NCBI GenBank assembly: GCA_009773515.1
Contig: WSXX01000003.1
Location: 1 to 64,000, forward strand
Direction: 5' to 3'
DNA length: 64,000 nucleotides
Source: Bacteroidota bacterium
GTDB lineage: Bacteria; Bacteroidota; Bacteroidia; Bacteroidales; Lentimicrobiaceae
Position numbers and translations under genes: made by a program. A model generated the notes under the pieces. That model was not told the origin of the DNA and did no database searches. It worked only from the letters and a program-made list of their open reading frames with translations. The stretch's first letter is position 1. Each line of letters opens with the position of its first letter. Shown piece after piece: positions 34,844 to 44,336 of this stretch.

Positions 34844-35884
34844 ATGGCAGGCAAACGCATCCCGGATCTTGATTTTTTACGCGGCATCGCAATCATAGGC
34901 GTACTTTTCAGGCATTCAGCGTGGGACAATAACTTTGCACGCGCCGGTTGGGCAGGTGTTGACTTGTTTTTTGTACTGAGTGGGTTTCTCGTTTCCGGAT
35001 TGCTTTTCAATGAGTTTAAGAAATCAGGGAAAGTCAGAATCGGACGTTTTCTGATACGTCGCGCTTTTAAAATCTACCCCACTTTTTATATTTTTCTTAT
35101 TGCCGCATTTATTTTTTACCCGTGGGTAAATGGACATCCTTTCCCTTTAAGCAATATGCTTTCTGAAATTCTTTTTCTTCAAACGTATCTGCAGGGTTGT
35201 TTTATACACACCTGGTCGCTGGCCATTGAGGAGCACTTTTACCTGTTGCTTTCCCTTTTTGTTTTTATTGTACTATCCGTCAATTCTTTGGAAAACAGAA
35301 GATTGATGATCTCTATGCTGGTTGCATCCATCTTACTCGTAATTGCAATGCGATTGCAATACATTTATGCACACCGCAACGATCCCTATCTCGCAATATT
35401 TTACACACACCTGCGCATGGACGGGTTGCTGCTGGGTGTTTTGCTTTCGTACCTTATCCACTTTAAGGATGGTTTCACACAATACATCAATAGGCACAAA
35501 ACCGCTTTTCTGCTTGCAGGCATTGTATTCATAAGCCCATTGTTTTATATCAAAGCAGGAAGCCTCTTTTACAACACCATTGGTTTCAATATTGTCCATC
35601 TGGGATTTGCGGCACTGGTGGCTTACGCAGCTCAGGGCGATCTGGTGAGCAGATTCAGTAAGTTTTTACCTGTCGGTTACCTTATCCGGATTACGGCATA
35701 CATAGGTATTTATTCTTATTCCATTTATGTATGGCACCTTTTGCTGAGCGATTTTATTGAAAAAGTATTACTCCTTAAAACCGGTGGAGTACTTTATCTG
35801 ATAGTTACCATTTCGGTTGGAATACTACTCTCAATGGCCATAGAGCAGGCATTTCTGAAAATCAGAGACAGGTACTTTGTGTGA
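34844..35884 (+). CDS. Acyltransferase 3 family membrane protein
   Basis: A 346-residue polytopic protein with ten or so helices. The family start is clear: PDLDFLRGIAIIGVLFRHSA, with the presumed catalytic His24, then GVDLFFVLSGFLVSGLLFNE and RFLIRRAFKIYPTFY. A second family segment, HTWSLAIEEHFYLLL, follows near residue 125. Such enzymes move acetyl or other acyl groups onto sugars of surface polysaccharides, peptidoglycan or lipid. The acceptor here is unknown; no sugar-synthesis genes lie nearby. Confidence 0.92.
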   Translation: MAGKRIPDLDFLRGIAIIGVLFRHSAWDNNFARAGWAGVDLFFVLSGFLVSGLLFNEFKKSGKVRIGRFLIRRAFKIYPTFYIFLIAAFIFYPWVNGHPFPLSNMLSEILFLQTYLQGCFIHTWSLAIEEHFYLLLSLFVFIVLSVNSLENRRLMISMLVASILLVIAMRLQYIYAHRNDPYLAIFYTHLRMDGLLLGVLLSYLIHFKDGFTQYINRHKTAFLLAGIVFISPLFYIKAGSLFYNTIGFNIVHLGFAALVAYAAQGDLVSRFSKFLPVGYLIRITAYIGIYSYSIYVWHLLLSDFIEKVLLLKTGGVLYLIVTISVGILLSMAIEQAFLKIRDRYFV

Positions 35885-35950
35885 AAGCAGAAAATCGGAG
35901 AGAATTTGAGGAAAAGTTTATCTGTGGAAAGCTTTAGATTAAAGTTTAAA

Positions 35951-36607
35951 CTATTCCTGCTGCTCAACAACTTCCGTATTTTCATCTGCTTCCGGAGTTT
36001 TGGCTGATTCGCCCGGATGGAAAAACTGCTTCTGAAATATTATCATCAGAAAAACACCCACAGAGATGGATGTATCAGCCAGATTAAACACCGGCCTGAA
36101 AAATACAAATTCATCACCTCCCAGCCATGGAACCCACGAAGGGTAATACCCCTGAATTATCGGGAAATAGAACATATCCACCACTTTGCCGTGAAGGAAG
36201 GTTGTATAACCGCCCTCAGCAGGCAGAAACCTTGCCACTTCAAAGTAATTGGAGCTGCTGAACAACATGCCGTAAAATGCGCTGTCGATCATATTGCCCA
36301 TGGCACCTGCAAGAATCAGCGAAAGGCTGATAAGCAAGCCATTGCTCACCTTGCTGCGGGTAATATGATAAATGTAATAAATGATCCCGATAATGGCAAT
36401 AATGCGGAAAATGCTCAGAGCCAGCTTACCGTATTCACCGGCAAACTCCAGTCCAAAAGCCATTCCTGGATTTTCAGTAAAATGAATGATAAACCAATCG
36501 CCCAGAATTTTAAATTCCTGGCCCAGGCTCATATTGGTTTTTATCCAGAACTTCAGCACCTGGTCAAACACCAGGATAATGCTGACAATAATTAATGATT
36601 TTCTCAA
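35951..36607 (-). CDS. lspA: Lipoprotein signal peptidase (signal peptidase II)
   Basis: A 218-residue inner-membrane aspartyl peptidase that cuts prolipoproteins before the lipidated Cys. Family segments are FIIHFTENPGMAFGLEF, GAMGNMIDSAFYG (first catalytic Asp) and PVFNLADTSISVGVFLMI (second catalytic Asp). About 45 extra residues between the two, including FLHGKVVDMFYFP and YPSWVPWLGG, make it longer than the E. coli enzyme, a feature common in Bacteroidota. The C-terminal tail is acidic. It is the last gene of an ileS-dksA-like-lspA run on the minus strand. Confidence 0.95.
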   Translation of the reverse strand: MRKSLIIVSIILVFDQVLKFWIKTNMSLGQEFKILGDWFIIHFTENPGMAFGLEFAGEYGKLALSIFRIIAIIGIIYYIYHITRSKVSNGLLISLSLILAGAMGNMIDSAFYGMLFSSSNYFEVARFLPAEGGYTTFLHGKVVDMFYFPIIQGYYPSWVPWLGGDEFVFFRPVFNLADTSISVGVFLMIIFQKQFFHPGESAKTPEADENTEVVEQQE

Positions 36608-36743
36608 GTGGAAAAGAGTTTACCGGCAATATTGAAATAACAATCGTTCAGGGCACAACAATAACTCCTCCATATTCAGGAGCAGTTTAAAGTGACCGGT
36701 TCGAGAATGACTATCCATCGAGGTTAGAGCAATCTCTGCGCGT

Positions 36744-37130
36744 TTACTTGGGTTGATTAAGCTTGGCCTCTATGCTAAGGGTGGCGTGAGGAACAATACG
36801 CAGACGCTCCTTCGAAATCAGTTTGCCGGTTACCCTGCATATGCCATAGGTTTTATTCTCTATGCGTATAAGGGCATTCTCCAGGGCTTTGATAAACTTA
36901 TCCTGGCGAGCTGCCAGCTTACTGTTTTCTTCCTTGCTGTTGACCTGATAGCCTTCTTCAAGAACCTTAAATGTAGGCGATGTATCGGTAATGTCGTGCT
37001 CATTGCTGTTGGCAAAAGCTTCGGTTAACATCTTAAGATCTTTACGGGCTTTTTCAAGCTTATTAAGAATGATTTCTCTGAACTCTTCCAGTTCATCATC
37101 CGCGTAACGGTTTTTTACATTCTCTTCCAT
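36744..37130 (-). CDS. TraR/DksA-like regulator with degenerate zinc finger
   Basis: A 128-residue protein. The first half is a coiled coil (EEFREIILNKLEKARKDLKM) and the second half has the DksA-type YGICRVTGKLISKERLRIVP segment and a final helix. Only one of the four zinc-ligand cysteines is left, so it probably binds no zinc, as in many Bacteroidota members. Such proteins enter the RNA polymerase secondary channel and tune transcription with nutrient status. It sits between ileS and lspA, 57 bases after ileS. Confidence 0.9.
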   Translation of the reverse strand: MEENVKNRYADDELEEFREIILNKLEKARKDLKMLTEAFANSNEHDITDTSPTFKVLEEGYQVNSKEENSKLAARQDKFIKALENALIRIENKTYGICRVTGKLISKERLRIVPHATLSIEAKLNQPK

Positions 37131-37187
37131 TGATTCCTCCTTCTTTATTGTCTTGGTTGGTTTGGTTCAAAATCCTGCTGTAACAAT

Positions 37188-40100
37188 TTAACTGATGCGC
37201 TCCACACTGATTGCTGCCTGCAGGTCATCTGCAAGCTCAACCACAATGCGGTTATCCGGAAGAATTGCGTCAACCAGATCAAGGGTTTCCGACAGGGTTT
37301 CCGAACAAATATAGGAATTATTATTGATCAGCGCACTGCTCAGTCCATTGTTTTTCTCTATTTCAAGCTTAATCTTATCGGTTATCCCGAAGTTCTTCTC
37401 TTTGCGTATGTTCTGAATGCGGTTTACCAGCTCTCTGGCAATGCCTTCTTCGCGAAGTTGCTCAGTTATGGTCACATCCAGCGCAACTGTCAGGTTTCCA
37501 TCGGTGGAAACTACCCAGCCGGGAATATCCTCAGTAATTACATCGGCATCTCCCTGAATCATCTCAACGGTTTCTCCTTCAACCATAAGTTTCAGACTTC
37601 CGCTGGTTTCGTAAGTATTGATCTCTTCCTGACTGATTCCCGATAGCACAACAGCTATCTGTTTCATCAGTTTTCCATAGCGTGGACCCAGCGCCTTAAA
37701 GTTGGGCTTTATCTTTTTTACCAGAATGCCTTGTCCGCTGATGTATTCAATGTCTTTGATATTGACTTCCGACAGAATCAGGTTTTTGACCGCGTTTATC
37801 TGGTCTTTTTGCATTTCGGTGCTTACCGGAACCATAATTCTGCTGAGCGGCTGGCGCACCCTTATACGGTGTTGCTTGCGCAGACTTAGTACCATCGACG
37901 AAATGCGCTGAGCCAGCTGCATACGCTCCTCAAGTTCTTTATCTATCAGGGTTTCATCGGCAACAACAAAATCGGCCAGATGAACCGAAGTTGCCTGATT
38001 GCGGTTTGAAATTCCGTTCAGATCCATAAACAGGCGGTCGCTGAAAAATGGCGCGATGGGTGCTGAAAGTATGGCAATGGTTTCAAGACAGGTGTAAAGC
38101 GTCTGGTAAGCCGAAATTTTATCAATACCGTAATCACCTTTCCAGAAACGGCGGCGCGAAAGACGCACATACCAGTTGCTGAGATGGGCATCCACAAAAT
38201 CAGAAATGGCACGGCCGGCTTTGGTAGGTTCGTAGTCATCATAATAACTGTCAACGGCTTTCACCAGACTGTTGAGTTCCGATAAAATCCAGCGATCAAT
38301 CTCCGGACGTTTGTTCAGTTCTACCTGAGGCTCGCTGAAAGTAAATCCGTCGATGTTTGCATAAACTGCAAAGAAGTTATAGGTATTGTAAAGTGTTCCG
38401 AAGAATTTCCGTTGCACCTCCCCTATTCCCTCAAGGTCAAACTTAAGGTTATCCCAGGGTTGTGCATTGGTAAGCATGTACCAACGGGTGGCATCAGGTC
38501 CGTATTTTTCTAAAGTTTCGAAAGGATCAACTGCGTTGCCAAGCCTTTTCGACATTTTATTGCCGTTCTTATCGAGCACCAATCCATTGGATATCACTGT
38601 TTTGAACGAAAGTGTATCGAATGCCATGGTTGCGATGGCGTGAAGTGTAAAGAACCATCCACGGGTCTGATCTACACCTTCAGCTATAAAATCGGCCGGA
38701 AAATACTGATCAAGCGTTTCTTTGTTCTCAAACGGGTAATGAAACTGTGCAAAAGGCATTGCGCCTGAATCGAACCAAACGTCTATCAGATCGGTTTCGC
38801 GCAGCATTTTCTTACCGGAAGCTGAAACAAGCACAATATCATCCACATAGGGACGGTGCAGATCGAAAGTGTTATAGTTTTCGTCAGAGTTATCGCCTGG
38901 AATATAAGCAGCCAAAGGATTAACCGTCATAAAACCGGCGGTAATGGCTTTTTCAATTTCTTCTTTCAGCTGAGCAACGGAGCCGATGCAGAAAATTTCT
39001 TCTTTGTCTTCGCTCATCCAGATCGGAATCGGAGTGCCCCAGTAACGCGAACGGCTCAGGTTCCAGTCAACCAGATTTTCGAGCCAGTTGCCAAAACGCC
39101 CGGTTCCGGTGGCTTCGGGTTTCCAGTTGATGGTTTTGTTCAGCGAAAGCATCTTTTCTTTGTAAGCCGTGGTGCGTATAAACCAGCTGTCGAGCGGGTA
39201 ATAAAGTATCGGCTTATCGGTGCGCCAGCAGTGCGGGTAGGAGTGCTCGTACTTTTCGGTTTTGAAAGCACGGTTTTCTTTTTTCAGTTTGACAATGATA
39301 TCAATGTCAACATTGTCTTCCTTCGCGGGATCGTAATCGGCAGCATATTCTGCCTTAACATAGCGACCTGCAAACTCGCCCATTTCTTCGGTAAAGCGAC
39401 CCTGGCGATCAACCAGTGTTAAGGCTCCGATTCCGTTTAATCTGGCTACCTTAAAATCGTCAGCTCCAAAGCTGGGTGCAATGTGAACAATACCTGTTCC
39501 ATCTTCAGTGGTTACAAAATCGCCCGTCACTACCCTGAAAGCATCACCTTCTTCAGGCTGTGCATAGGGGAGCAGTTGCTCATAACGGATTCCTTCGAGT
39601 TCGCTGCCTTTGAAGTTGCCAACCAATTTAAAAGGAATGGCTTTTTGTCCGGCTTCGTAATCAGTAAGTGAGAGTTCAGTATTTTTCTCAGGGAAGTATT
39701 TGCTGCACAGCTCTTTGGCCAGAATTACAGTAACAGGCAGGTGGCTGTATGGGTTGAAAGTTTTAACTTTCACATAATCTATTCCTTTACCAACTGCAAG
39801 AGCGGTATTGCTTGGCAGTGTCCAGGGTGTGGTCGTCCAGGCAAGAAAGAAAAGATCGCCATGCAGATCAGCAAAAAGCTTTTCGGATTTGGAATCACGG
39901 ATCACTTTAAACTGAGCCACCAGCGTATTGTCTTTAACATCGCGGTAGCAACCCGGCTGATTGAGCTCATGTGTGCTCAATCCGGTACCTGCAGCCGGTG
40001 AAAATGGCTGAATGGTGTAACCTTTGTAAAGCAGTCCTTTATCGTAAAGTTTCGCAAGCAGAAACCAAATGGTTTCCATATACTTATTATCGAAAGTGAT

Positions 40101-40547
40101 GTAAGGATGCTCAAGATCAACCCAATATCCGATTTTTCGGGTAAGGTCGTCCCACATATCCTTGTATTTCATCACCTCAGTGCGGCAGGCTTTGTTGTAA
40201 TCGTCAACCGAAATCTTTTTGCCGATGTCTTCTTTGGTGATGCCGAGCGTTTTTTCAACGGCAATTTCAATAGGCAATCCATGGGTATCCCAGCCTGCCT
40301 TACGGTTGACCAGAAATCCTTTCATGGTTTTGTAGCGGCAGAATATATCCTTAATGGCACGTGCCATTACGTGATGAATTCCGGGAGTTCCATTGGCTGA
40401 AGGCGGACCTTCGTAAAAGATATAAGGTTTGCTGTCGCGCCTTATATCGAGACTCTTCTGAAAAACGTTTTCATCTTCCCAGGTTTTCAGCACATCTTTG
40501 CCGATAACTGTAAGGTTAAGTTGCTTATATTCAGGATATTTCTTCAT
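37188..40547 (-). CDS. ileS: Isoleucyl-tRNA synthetase, type 2
   Basis: An 1119-residue class I synthetase. The N-terminus reads YEGPPSANGTPGIHHVMARA; the HIGH signature is GIHH at residues 56-59, i.e. positions 1 and 3 are swapped compared with HXGH. The KMSKR loop is near residue 665 (DKNGNKMSKRLGNAVDP). The CP1 editing domain contains FLAWTTTPWTLPSNTALAVG. The long C-terminus and the lack of an evident C-terminal zinc knuckle place it with type-2 (eukaryote-like) IleRS, a class naturally tolerant of mupirocin. A minus-strand promoter box precedes it at 40587-40594. Confidence 0.96.
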   Translation of the reverse strand: MKKYPEYKQLNLTVIGKDVLKTWEDENVFQKSLDIRRDSKPYIFYEGPPSANGTPGIHHVMARAIKDIFCRYKTMKGFLVNRKAGWDTHGLPIEIAVEKTLGITKEDIGKKISVDDYNKACRTEVMKYKDMWDDLTRKIGYWVDLEHPYITFDNKYMETIWFLLAKLYDKGLLYKGYTIQPFSPAAGTGLSTHELNQPGCYRDVKDNTLVAQFKVIRDSKSEKLFADLHGDLFFLAWTTTPWTLPSNTALAVGKGIDYVKVKTFNPYSHLPVTVILAKELCSKYFPEKNTELSLTDYEAGQKAIPFKLVGNFKGSELEGIRYEQLLPYAQPEEGDAFRVVTGDFVTTEDGTGIVHIAPSFGADDFKVARLNGIGALTLVDRQGRFTEEMGEFAGRYVKAEYAADYDPAKEDNVDIDIIVKLKKENRAFKTEKYEHSYPHCWRTDKPILYYPLDSWFIRTTAYKEKMLSLNKTINWKPEATGTGRFGNWLENLVDWNLSRSRYWGTPIPIWMSEDKEEIFCIGSVAQLKEEIEKAITAGFMTVNPLAAYIPGDNSDENYNTFDLHRPYVDDIVLVSASGKKMLRETDLIDVWFDSGAMPFAQFHYPFENKETLDQYFPADFIAEGVDQTRGWFFTLHAIATMAFDTLSFKTVISNGLVLDKNGNKMSKRLGNAVDPFETLEKYGPDATRWYMLTNAQPWDNLKFDLEGIGEVQRKFFGTLYNTYNFFAVYANIDGFTFSEPQVELNKRPEIDRWILSELNSLVKAVDSYYDDYEPTKAGRAISDFVDAHLSNWYVRLSRRRFWKGDYGIDKISAYQTLYTCLETIAILSAPIAPFFSDRLFMDLNGISNRNQATSVHLADFVVADETLIDKELEERMQLAQRISSMVLSLRKQHRIRVRQPLSRIMVPVSTEMQKDQINAVKNLILSEVNIKDIEYISGQGILVKKIKPNFKALGPRYGKLMKQIAVVLSGISQEEINTYETSGSLKLMVEGETVEMIQGDADVITEDIPGWVVSTDGNLTVALDVTITEQLREEGIARELVNRIQNIRKEKNFGITDKIKLEIEKNNGLSSALINNNSYICSETLSETLDLVDAILPDNRIVVELADDLQAAISVERIS

Positions 40548-40586
40548 TAATGCTCCTGTGGGTTTAGGCTATTTGTAAAAGAGGTG

Positions 40587-40594
40587 CAAAATTA
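40587..40594 (-). promoter_or_regulatory. Minus-strand -7 promoter box for ileS
   Basis: On the minus strand this reads TAATTTTG followed by CACC, fitting TAnnTTTG, 39 bases before the ileS ATG. Confidence 0.55.
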
Positions 40595-40667
40595 GGAAAT
40601 TTCCCTGAATTTTTGATTAAGTGCTGATTTATTTTGGGTTAGGGATTTTCCACCTGCTGTTTACGCG

Positions 40668-40712
40668 CGTCCCCTGGCGCGTGTAGCAGGATTACCTGAT
40701 TCTTTAACCGTC
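40668..40712. repeat. Solitary copy of the 70-bp array unit
   Basis: ACGCGCGTCCCCTGGCGCGTG, then TAGCAGGATTACCTGATTCTT, matches the core of the units at 33622-34010. The stem is kept as TACGCGCG with CGCGTGTA, where the outermost pairs differ from the array (T-A and A-T instead of C-G), i.e. compensatory changes. The remainder of the gap to 40873 shows nothing I can name. Confidence 0.75.
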
Positions 40713-40873
40713 GGAGCGAAATTATTTAACCGCGAATTACGTAAATTCCTGCCAGCGACGTCAGGTTGTGCCGGAGGAAACGTAAACATTCTCCGTAAGT
40801 TATGAACATACATTCACATGCAGTGACACGGCATATCGTTTCCCTGCAGGTGAATGTTCGACCGGGTGTTAGC

Positions 40874-41638
40874 CTATTGAAAAATAAACCCCAGCCTTAC
40901 GGAAATCCGGTTGTAGTTTGTAAATACAGTTTTATCGTAGTTACCCCAGATGGTATATGATTCCCTATAGGACAGCTCCTGGTAATTGTAGCCAATACCA
41001 ACTATAAAGGCGCTTTTTGAACCGACAGCTATCCTGATTCCTGCTTCCGGATTCAGGAGAATGCCACCGTATGTTTCTGTAATATTTCCATAGTAATCAG
41101 TTTGTTTCTGATTCTCAACAGGAAAAGCATATCCGATACGGAACGACAGAAACGGCGAAAATGATTCAGTCCCAAACATGTACTTCGCTTCCGCAAACAA
41201 AGGCATAACCCCTCTGTCGTAATGTTCATATCCCAGACCAACTCCGGCGAAAAACCTTTGCCCCCACTGCCAGCCATTGACCATGGTAAGCGAAGGCTTT
41301 GGCTGAAATCCGTCCTGCCCTTCGCCAAATAAAAGAGCAAATGTGCTTTGGTTGTAATAGCCGCTTTTTTTCAGATCGGGGCGTGAAAAACCACCTTTTT
41401 CGATGTAGTCGATTTCGCCGGAAGTAAGCAGGGTGATGCCACAACTGTTTGAGATACGATAGTTTCCCAGGCTATCCTGCGAAAGGACCTTCCCGAAAAT
41501 AACATCGCCTGATTTCAGGTAAACTGTAACCTCTTTTCTGCTCTGGGCACTGGCACCTGAGGTAGAAATAATGACAAGAATCAGCAAAATGAATGGATAC
41601 AGACTGAAATTACGGTTGACCGGAAAGCTCTTTTGCAT
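40874..41638 (-). CDS. Outer-membrane beta-barrel protein of the sigma cluster
   Basis: A 254-residue exported protein with a long signal peptide (hydrophobic YPFILLILVIISTSGASA, cleavage after SAQ). Residues 35-80 form a small beta module (VTVYLKSGDVIFGKVLSQD and TLLTSGEIDYIEKG). Residues 95-254 alternate like barrel strands (GQRFFAGVGLGYEHYD, FSPFLSFRIGYAF, SAFIVGIGYNYQELSY) and end ISVRLGFIFQ, a typical terminal strand. I do not know a named family. It is the last gene of the ECF sigma cluster, 3 bases after the LVIVD lipoprotein gene. Confidence 0.75.
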   Translation of the reverse strand: MQKSFPVNRNFSLYPFILLILVIISTSGASAQSRKEVTVYLKSGDVIFGKVLSQDSLGNYRISNSCGITLLTSGEIDYIEKGGFSRPDLKKSGYYNQSTFALLFGEGQDGFQPKPSLTMVNGWQWGQRFFAGVGLGYEHYDRGVMPLFAEAKYMFGTESFSPFLSFRIGYAFPVENQKQTDYYGNITETYGGILLNPEAGIRIAVGSKSAFIVGIGYNYQELSYRESYTIWGNYDKTVFTNYNRISVRLGFIFQ

Positions 41639-41641
41639 AAA

Positions 41642-42934
41642 TTATGGAATTACAACAGGAATATGACTCAACAACATCAGACTGTCAAGATTTGAATAAT
41701 CGTACTGATACAGTCCATTGGCTCCTATCATCATCAGCAATCCGTTGTATGGGATTACGTCGTAAGTCCTGATGTCGGCAAAATGAGCCAATTGGTTCAT
41801 GTGAATTTCCATCGGGTCCGTTGCATCGTAAACCTTCAGACCGGCATCGCCATCGCAGATAAAAAGCGTATGGTTGTCAATACCCAGTCCGTGCGGGTTA
41901 AACATGGGATACGATTTTACCAGAAATGGATTGGTGACGGATGAAATATCCACCACATCCAACTGATTGGTGAAACCATTGCATTGGGTTCCCGAGCGAA
42001 GGGTAACATAAGCCAGATTCCCCTCAACCACTACCGGGTCGCACGAGTTGATATGCTCAAAAACAGAAAGAAAAGTCGGGGTAGCAGGCGAACTGAGGTC
42101 ATAGACCATCATCCCGGTGGTGGTCCCGAGGAATAGCTTGTTGTTGTAAGGAAATATTGTTTCTACCTGGCGATCGAGCGGAATGACATTCCCGGTTGAA
42201 ATGCCTGGTGTTTCTCCTATATTGAATACCTTCAGGTCGTTGTTGTGCACGGCATACATATAGTTCATATTGATGGTAAATCGGGCCATCGATCCGCTGA
42301 CACCGGTTGCTGAAGGCCCGATACTGACTTTATTGGAACCTATGGCAGGGGCCCCTGACCCGTCGAACATCACATATTCATGCCGAAAACCGGCATCTTT
42401 TTCAACAACTTCGGTAACATCCTTTACATCCCAGCTTACAACCACCCCTTTGGCAAAGTCGAGACCATAAACAGGATAAGTGAAATCAAGCGGGGGCAAT
42501 ACGTTGGGGAACGCATCCTCAACCCTGTCAACTTCAACCGGATTGGCCGGGTCGGTGATGTCGATGGCCACCAGGTCGATAAAACTATCGGCAAAAAGGA
42601 TATTGTGGCGGATGGCTATATCCACGTTGCCCGGAATTTCAATAAAAGCAACCATTTCGGGAGCTGATGGATTGCTGTTGTTGATCACATGAACGCCTTT
42701 GTGGTATTCGTTCACAAAAAGGTAATTGTCTTTAAAGTAGATCTTACCCGGGTTTTCGAGTGATTGCGGTGTAGTGCGCTTTACAGCACCCCTGAATTCA
42801 TCGAGCCCCATGTAAACCGGAACATTGGCTTTGTAGGTAATTTCTTCGTAAGTATTGTCCTTGCATCCTGAAAAAAGAAAGATTGATGTGATCAGGAAAA
42901 ATAAGCCAAACAGTGCGTGGTTGGAGGTTTTCAT
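41642..42934 (-). CDS. LVIVD-repeat beta-propeller lipoprotein
   Basis: A 430-residue lipoprotein. The signal sequence ends IFLFSGC, with the Cys near residue 24. The mature part contains repeated propeller blades of the LVIVD type: GVHVINNSNPSAPEMVAFIE, DLVAIDITDPANPVEVDRVE, GMMVYDLSSPATPTFLSVFE, QLDVVDISSVTNPFLVKSYP and GLKVYDATDPMEIHMNQLAH. It is probably exposed on the outer membrane, where it may bind proteins or glycans. It lies between the anti-sigma-like gene (81 bases) and the barrel protein gene (3 bases). Confidence 0.9.
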   Translation of the reverse strand: MKTSNHALFGLFFLITSIFLFSGCKDNTYEEITYKANVPVYMGLDEFRGAVKRTTPQSLENPGKIYFKDNYLFVNEYHKGVHVINNSNPSAPEMVAFIEIPGNVDIAIRHNILFADSFIDLVAIDITDPANPVEVDRVEDAFPNVLPPLDFTYPVYGLDFAKGVVVSWDVKDVTEVVEKDAGFRHEYVMFDGSGAPAIGSNKVSIGPSATGVSGSMARFTINMNYMYAVHNNDLKVFNIGETPGISTGNVIPLDRQVETIFPYNNKLFLGTTTGMMVYDLSSPATPTFLSVFEHINSCDPVVVEGNLAYVTLRSGTQCNGFTNQLDVVDISSVTNPFLVKSYPMFNPHGLGIDNHTLFICDGDAGLKVYDATDPMEIHMNQLAHFADIRTYDVIPYNGLLMMIGANGLYQYDYSNLDSLMLLSHIPVVIP

Positions 42935-43015
42935 AGCCTTGTGATTTTGAAATTCTTAATTGAGATGATGAGTGGGTGAAAAGGTTGCATTTGGTTGTTG
43001 TAGTTGCCTGAATTA

Positions 43016-44329
43016 TTATTCCAGTTTCATTCTCAAACCCACCTGGAACGATGGCCATGCAACCCGGGCACTCCGGATATTGTAGGGCTGTGTACTGTTG
43101 AGCATAAAAACCTGAATTCCTGCCTGTCCATAAGCCGACATTTTACCGGCAATTTTTACATCAGCTCCGAGGCCGGTCAATAATGATAATTGAATCCCCC
43201 TGATGCCGGCCTCATTGTTTTCTGAACCGGATAATACACCTTGTGTAAAGGTGTAGGTGTAGTTACTGCTTTTAATCCCTTTTTCAATGATAACCGATTG
43301 GGTTGCAAATATCCCGAAGCGTTTCCGCTCCATAATCGCAACGCGGATACCCAACGGAACTCCGAGATAATACAATTCGTTGCCATATTGGTAGTATAGG
43401 TTATTCCGTTCATATGTTTTCACCTGATAGCCAAGCCGGGTGTACAAAAGTCCGGTTTCTGCATACCATCGTTTACCGAATTGATAGCTGATGATAAAGC
43501 CCAACGACAGAGGTGCATCGTGCGAAATGTTTTCAACTTCTTCAAAATAAGAAGTCTCATTGGCTAACTCAGCAGTCAGGCCATCATAGCTATAATTGCT
43601 GCCGGACGACTTAAGTGAAGCATCCTGCTGCATTGTCTCACTGGCAGAGGTTGTTCCGTAGCCCATGGCGAGGCTCCAGGTATTTTCTGTCGCTGCTTTT
43701 AATGGCTTAACCGGGTCATCAGGTTTCAATGTATTGAGGTCAAGAATGACATCATTGCTGGTTTCCTGAGTATTAACGATATCGGTTTCATTTGTATCTT
43801 TATCAACATGTTTGACCGAAACATAACCAGGTATTGTTACTTCGGTAAAATCAGGTTCAAATGACTGAATATCATTTTGTTCGTGATCTGATTCCGGCAT
43901 TGGATCAGCACCAGTTGGTATAAATTTCTCGTCGCTCTGTTTAATCGTGATATCATTAATATTCACAACCTGCTTAGCTGGTGAAGTATTTGATGGTCGT
44001 TCTGCCCGGCCTGCCCCGGACAGTCCGTTAAAATCAGAAGTTGATTGTTTCCTGGCTCTCTTGGTTGGATTTGCAGATTCTGTTTTTTTACTTTCGGACA
44101 GACCTTCACTTTTTAATTTCTGATCATTACCGGGCATCAGCAGTGAGAACCCAACGCCCAGCAACAACAAAACAGAAGCCGCCATAGCCATAACCCGGAG
44201 CAGGAACAGCCTTTTCTTCCGCCGCATTTGCATCTGAATGCGACTCCACATATCAGCAGGAGGCTCAGCCTCGTATCGGGACAGAACAAAACCGGCCAGT
44301 TTTTTTATTTTATCGTTTTTATCAGACAT
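43016..44329 (-). CDS. Trans-envelope anti-sigma-like protein with C-terminal beta-barrel
   Basis: A 437-residue protein. Residues 1-40 are a charged cytoplasmic segment (LSRYEAEPPADMWSRIQMQM). One membrane helix is near 42-65 (LFLLRVMAMAASVLLLLGVG). Residues 70-215 are a polar, probably disordered linker. From about 220 the protein becomes a barrel-like repeat of strands (TWSLAMGYGTTSA, PLSLGFIISYQFGKRWYAETG, LGVPLGIRVAIMERKRFG, MSAYGQAGIQVFML) and ends SFQVGLRMKLE. It directly follows an ECF sigma gene by 7 bases. The layout equals the dual membrane-spanning anti-sigma (Dma) proteins that I recall from Bacteroides. I chose the ATG at 44329; a TTG two codons earlier is unlikely. Confidence 0.8.
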   Translation of the reverse strand: MSDKNDKIKKLAGFVLSRYEAEPPADMWSRIQMQMRRKKRLFLLRVMAMAASVLLLLGVGFSLLMPGNDQKLKSEGLSESKKTESANPTKRARKQSTSDFNGLSGAGRAERPSNTSPAKQVVNINDITIKQSDEKFIPTGADPMPESDHEQNDIQSFEPDFTEVTIPGYVSVKHVDKDTNETDIVNTQETSNDVILDLNTLKPDDPVKPLKAATENTWSLAMGYGTTSASETMQQDASLKSSGSNYSYDGLTAELANETSYFEEVENISHDAPLSLGFIISYQFGKRWYAETGLLYTRLGYQVKTYERNNLYYQYGNELYYLGVPLGIRVAIMERKRFGIFATQSVIIEKGIKSSNYTYTFTQGVLSGSENNEAGIRGIQLSLLTGLGADVKIAGKMSAYGQAGIQVFMLNSTQPYNIRSARVAWPSFQVGLRMKLE

Positions 44330-44336
44330 TACCAAT

